From: Topomyia yanbarensis
Lineage: Eukaryota > Arthropoda > Insecta > Diptera > Culicidae
Length of the DNA: 64,000 bases
Direction of reading: 5' to 3'
NCBI RefSeq assembly: GCF_030247195.1
Contig: NC_080672.1
Coordinates: forward strand, 247,923,209 to 247,987,208
The notes under the pieces were generated by a model. That model searched no databases, was not told where the DNA came from, and saw only the letters and a program-made list of their open reading frames with translations. Below are positions 61,997 to 64,000 of the stretch, one piece after another; position 1 is the first letter of the stretch, and the number at the start of each line of letters is the position of its first letter. The translations under genes were made by a program, and so were the position numbers.

Positions 61997-63066
61997 ATTC
62001 TCAAACCCGATTTATGGCCTTGTACCTCGACTACATGGCACAGAGCATTAATCCTTCTTCATATACTCCCAACCGTGTTCGTTTCCTAGATACTTCTGAT
62101 TCTACTGTATTCTTCGACACATCCATGAAGGAAGAGATTCGTGGAATCACGGACCATATACACCCGCAAGTGATCCCCAATATATTTTATAATAAATTCC
62201 GAGAAGTCGACTGTGACAAAATGTTCTACACTGACGGATCAAATCTCGATTGGTCCACTGGCTTCGGTATCTTCAACAATACTATCACCGCTTCATTCAA
62301 GCTCAATGATCCCGCTTCAGTTTACGTCGCAGTGTTAGCTGCAATTCAGTACACCCTTGGGATCATCGACACTCTGCCCACAGACCACTACTTCATCATT
62401 TCGGACAGCCTCAGCTCCATCGAGGCTCTTCGTGCGATGAAGCCCAAAAAGCAATTCCCATATTTCCTGGGGAAGATACGGGAGTCCTTGTGTACGTTAT
62501 CTGAAAAATCTTATCAGATTACCTTTGTTTGGGTCCCCTCTCATTGATCTATCCCGGCCAATGAAAAGGCCGACTCATTAGCAAAGGTGGGCGCATTAAA
62601 TGGTGACATATACGAAAGACCAATCTGCTTCAACGATTTTTTTAGTATTTGTCGTCAGAGGACGCTCAACAGTTGGCAAACCTCGTGGAGCAATGGTGAA
62701 CTTGGACGATGGCTACATTCCATTATCCCAAAGGTATCAACGAAGCCTTGGTTCAGGGGGATGGATGTGGGTCAGGATTTTATTCGTGTAATGTTCCGAC
62801 TTATGTCCAACCACTACACCTTGGATGCGCGTTTGCGGAGTATTGCGGAGAGTAGTCTGTGCGCTTGTGACGAGGGCTATCACGACATCGAGCACGTTGT
62901 CTGGGTATGCGCCGGGTATTTGGACGCCAGGTCTCAGTTAAAGGATTCCCTTCGGGCCCGAGGTAGACCACCCAATGTTCCAGTCCGAGATACGCTGGCA
63001 AATCGTGATTTCCCCTATATGTTCCTTATTTATACTTTCATAAAAACGATAAATATCCCAATTTAG
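61997..63066 (+). pseudogene. I-type LINE ORF2, RNase H and C-terminus
   Basis: It resumes with SQTRFMALYLDYMAQ. The RNase H domain has the first catalytic Asp in FYTDGSNLDW, then an altered second site (YVAVLAAIQYTL, where a Glu is usual), and the third in IISDSLSSIEAL. VWVPSH is followed by an in-frame TGA (62545-62547) and then IPANEKADSLAK. The C-terminal part has a C..C....H....H/C region (LCACDEGYHDIEHVVWVC) common at the end of I/LOA ORF2. The stop at 63064-63066 is followed by the 3' UTR. Confidence 0.87.
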
Positions 63067-63860
63067 CCCCTCTCTTTTCATTTCTCGTTTTTAGAAGTTT
63101 TCTCCTGCCTTGTGGGACCGATCAGCTCCAGACTGCAACTATGTAACTGCCGTCGCCCTTACCACTACGGAAACTGAAGCGAGAGCGACTCGAGGTCCGA
63201 TGACTTTTGAAGGATTCCCCGCGGGTCCGAAGAATACCATCCGCCAATCCGACCTACTAGACTGAGGCGCTAATTTGTTTCGCTGATCTCCCGTTTGCCC
63301 GAAAGTTGCTCTTCTCTCCCGGTCACCATCTACGCTTTCTCTCCGCTGTCCTTGATACAACTGCTTCTACAGCCCCCCCCCCCCTCTGAATATCTTGACC
63401 AAGCATAAGTCTCCGCTAAAAAAGTTTAAATTTGTATTCCGTATTCATAGTTTTAAGATAGTTGTAATTTTACCTCTTTGTTAAAACTATTGTCCCCCAT
63501 CTTGTAAATAGAATTGTATCCCTAGTTTTAAAACACCTTTGACATTTTTCATAAATAATTGTTCCCCCTTTTGTGTACCAAACTATATTGTTAGTTTTAA
63601 GATAACTGTAAATATTTCCTAAAAAACTATTACTATTGAATTCCTCGTTTTAAAATTTTTCATAAAAAAAATCTTTTGCCCCCTCTATTGTATATAGAAT
63701 CTTAATTCTAGTCTTAAGATAGCTGTAAAAATTTTCTCTTTAAAAAAAATATTTCAACATTGTAACCGCCTAGTTTTAAAATATCCAAAATGTAAAAACA
63801 AAAGAATTTGGCACCGCCAAGCTAACGCATTTGTGCCTATCAAATAAACGAAATGAATAA
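63067..63860 (+). other. LINE 3' UTR and tail
   Basis: AT-rich, with a poly-C run near 63373-63385 and repeated words AGTTTTAAGATA.CTGTAA. It ends AAATAAACGAAATGAATAA before the right target duplication. Confidence 0.6.
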
Positions 63861-63873
63861 AAAAATAGATTTT
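63861..63873. repeat. Right target duplication of I-type LINE
   Basis: AAAAATAGATTTT is repeated here, directly after the LINE tail. Confidence 0.75.
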
Positions 63874-64000
63874 ATGACTACAGAAAAGTGTTCATTGGCA
63901 CAGTTTCCTCTACACTAGTTTAAGAAATTCCCCCAAATTAACGTAATAACTAAAAAAACTAACTGCCATTATGGGACGGGAATTAATTATTACCTACCAA
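63874..64000. other. Flanking sequence, nothing recognised
   Basis: The last 127 bases show no feature. Confidence 0.4.

Larger units (their letters stand above)
54563..63860 (+). mobile_element. I-type LINE with RNase H, split by an insertion
   Basis: A near full-length element of about 5.4 kb excluding the 3.86-kb insertion at 58133-61996. It has a 274-bp 5' UTR, ORF1 with CCHC knuckles, overlapping ORF2 (endonuclease, RT remnant, RNase H, CCHC-type end), an AT-rich 3' UTR and an AATAA/poly-A tail at about 63840-63860. RNase H plus a three-knuckle ORF1 fits the I group. It is dead because the RT core is deleted and ORFs are frameshifted. Confidence 0.87.

Overview
This is a eukaryotic window. 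It is AT-rich and intron-rich, and crowded with insect-type transposable elements: a tRNA-derived SINE, an I-type LINE with RNase H, a Mag-like Ty3/Gypsy element, Tc1 and hAT remnants, and many MITEs with 2-, 4- or 8-bp target duplications. The repeat content and the split zinc-finger exons point to a culicine mosquito, probably Aedes. That identification is inferred from remembered repeat types, not from a search.

The host gene content reads as the 3' part of a longitudinals lacking (lola)-like locus on the + strand. I see no BTB domain or 5' exons, only a series of alternative 3' exons that all start in the same splice phase (two bases complete a codon). Well-supported exons: 3387-4000 (single C2H2 finger, stop), 17179-17459 (C2HC plus C2H2 fingers, stop), 17720-17870 (first finger, ends at a donor), 39048-39156 (second finger, stop) and 39988-40295 (two fingers plus basic tail, stop). 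The 17720 and 39048 exons match in phase and together rebuild one finger pair across a 21.2-kb intron. Four further candidates encode short tails without a proper finger (7957-8051, 30338-30423, 39579-39705, 50673-50809). In Drosophila, lola produces many BTB transcription factors by joining one common 5' region to different 3' exons, partly by trans-splicing.

The space between exons is transposon sediment. 1-17 kb holds MITEs, a palindrome, a SINE, a 1.5-kb hAT-like element and a dead Tc1. 18-20 kb is a poly-C-rich element with a nested hAT MITE. 21-25.7 kb is a nearly intact Gypsy element on the - strand. 26.8-34 kb holds copies of a CA-microsatellite-bearing repeat. 35.7-36.2 kb is a 486-bp (AT)n tract. 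37-39 kb holds nested MITEs.

From 40.8 to 47.5 kb lies a decayed non-LTR retrotransposon on the - strand, split by a 3.1-kb array of near-identical 574-bp units ending in one inverted unit. The array is bounded by an 11-bp target duplication. From 54.5 to 63.9 kb lies an I-type LINE on the + strand with a 13-bp target duplication. Its RT core is deleted, and its body is split by a 3.86-kb element that carries a DnaJ-domain fragment.

The best leads for something new are the 574-bp array, the 3.86-kb element with apparent captured host sequence, and the non-finger tail exons of the lola-like locus.
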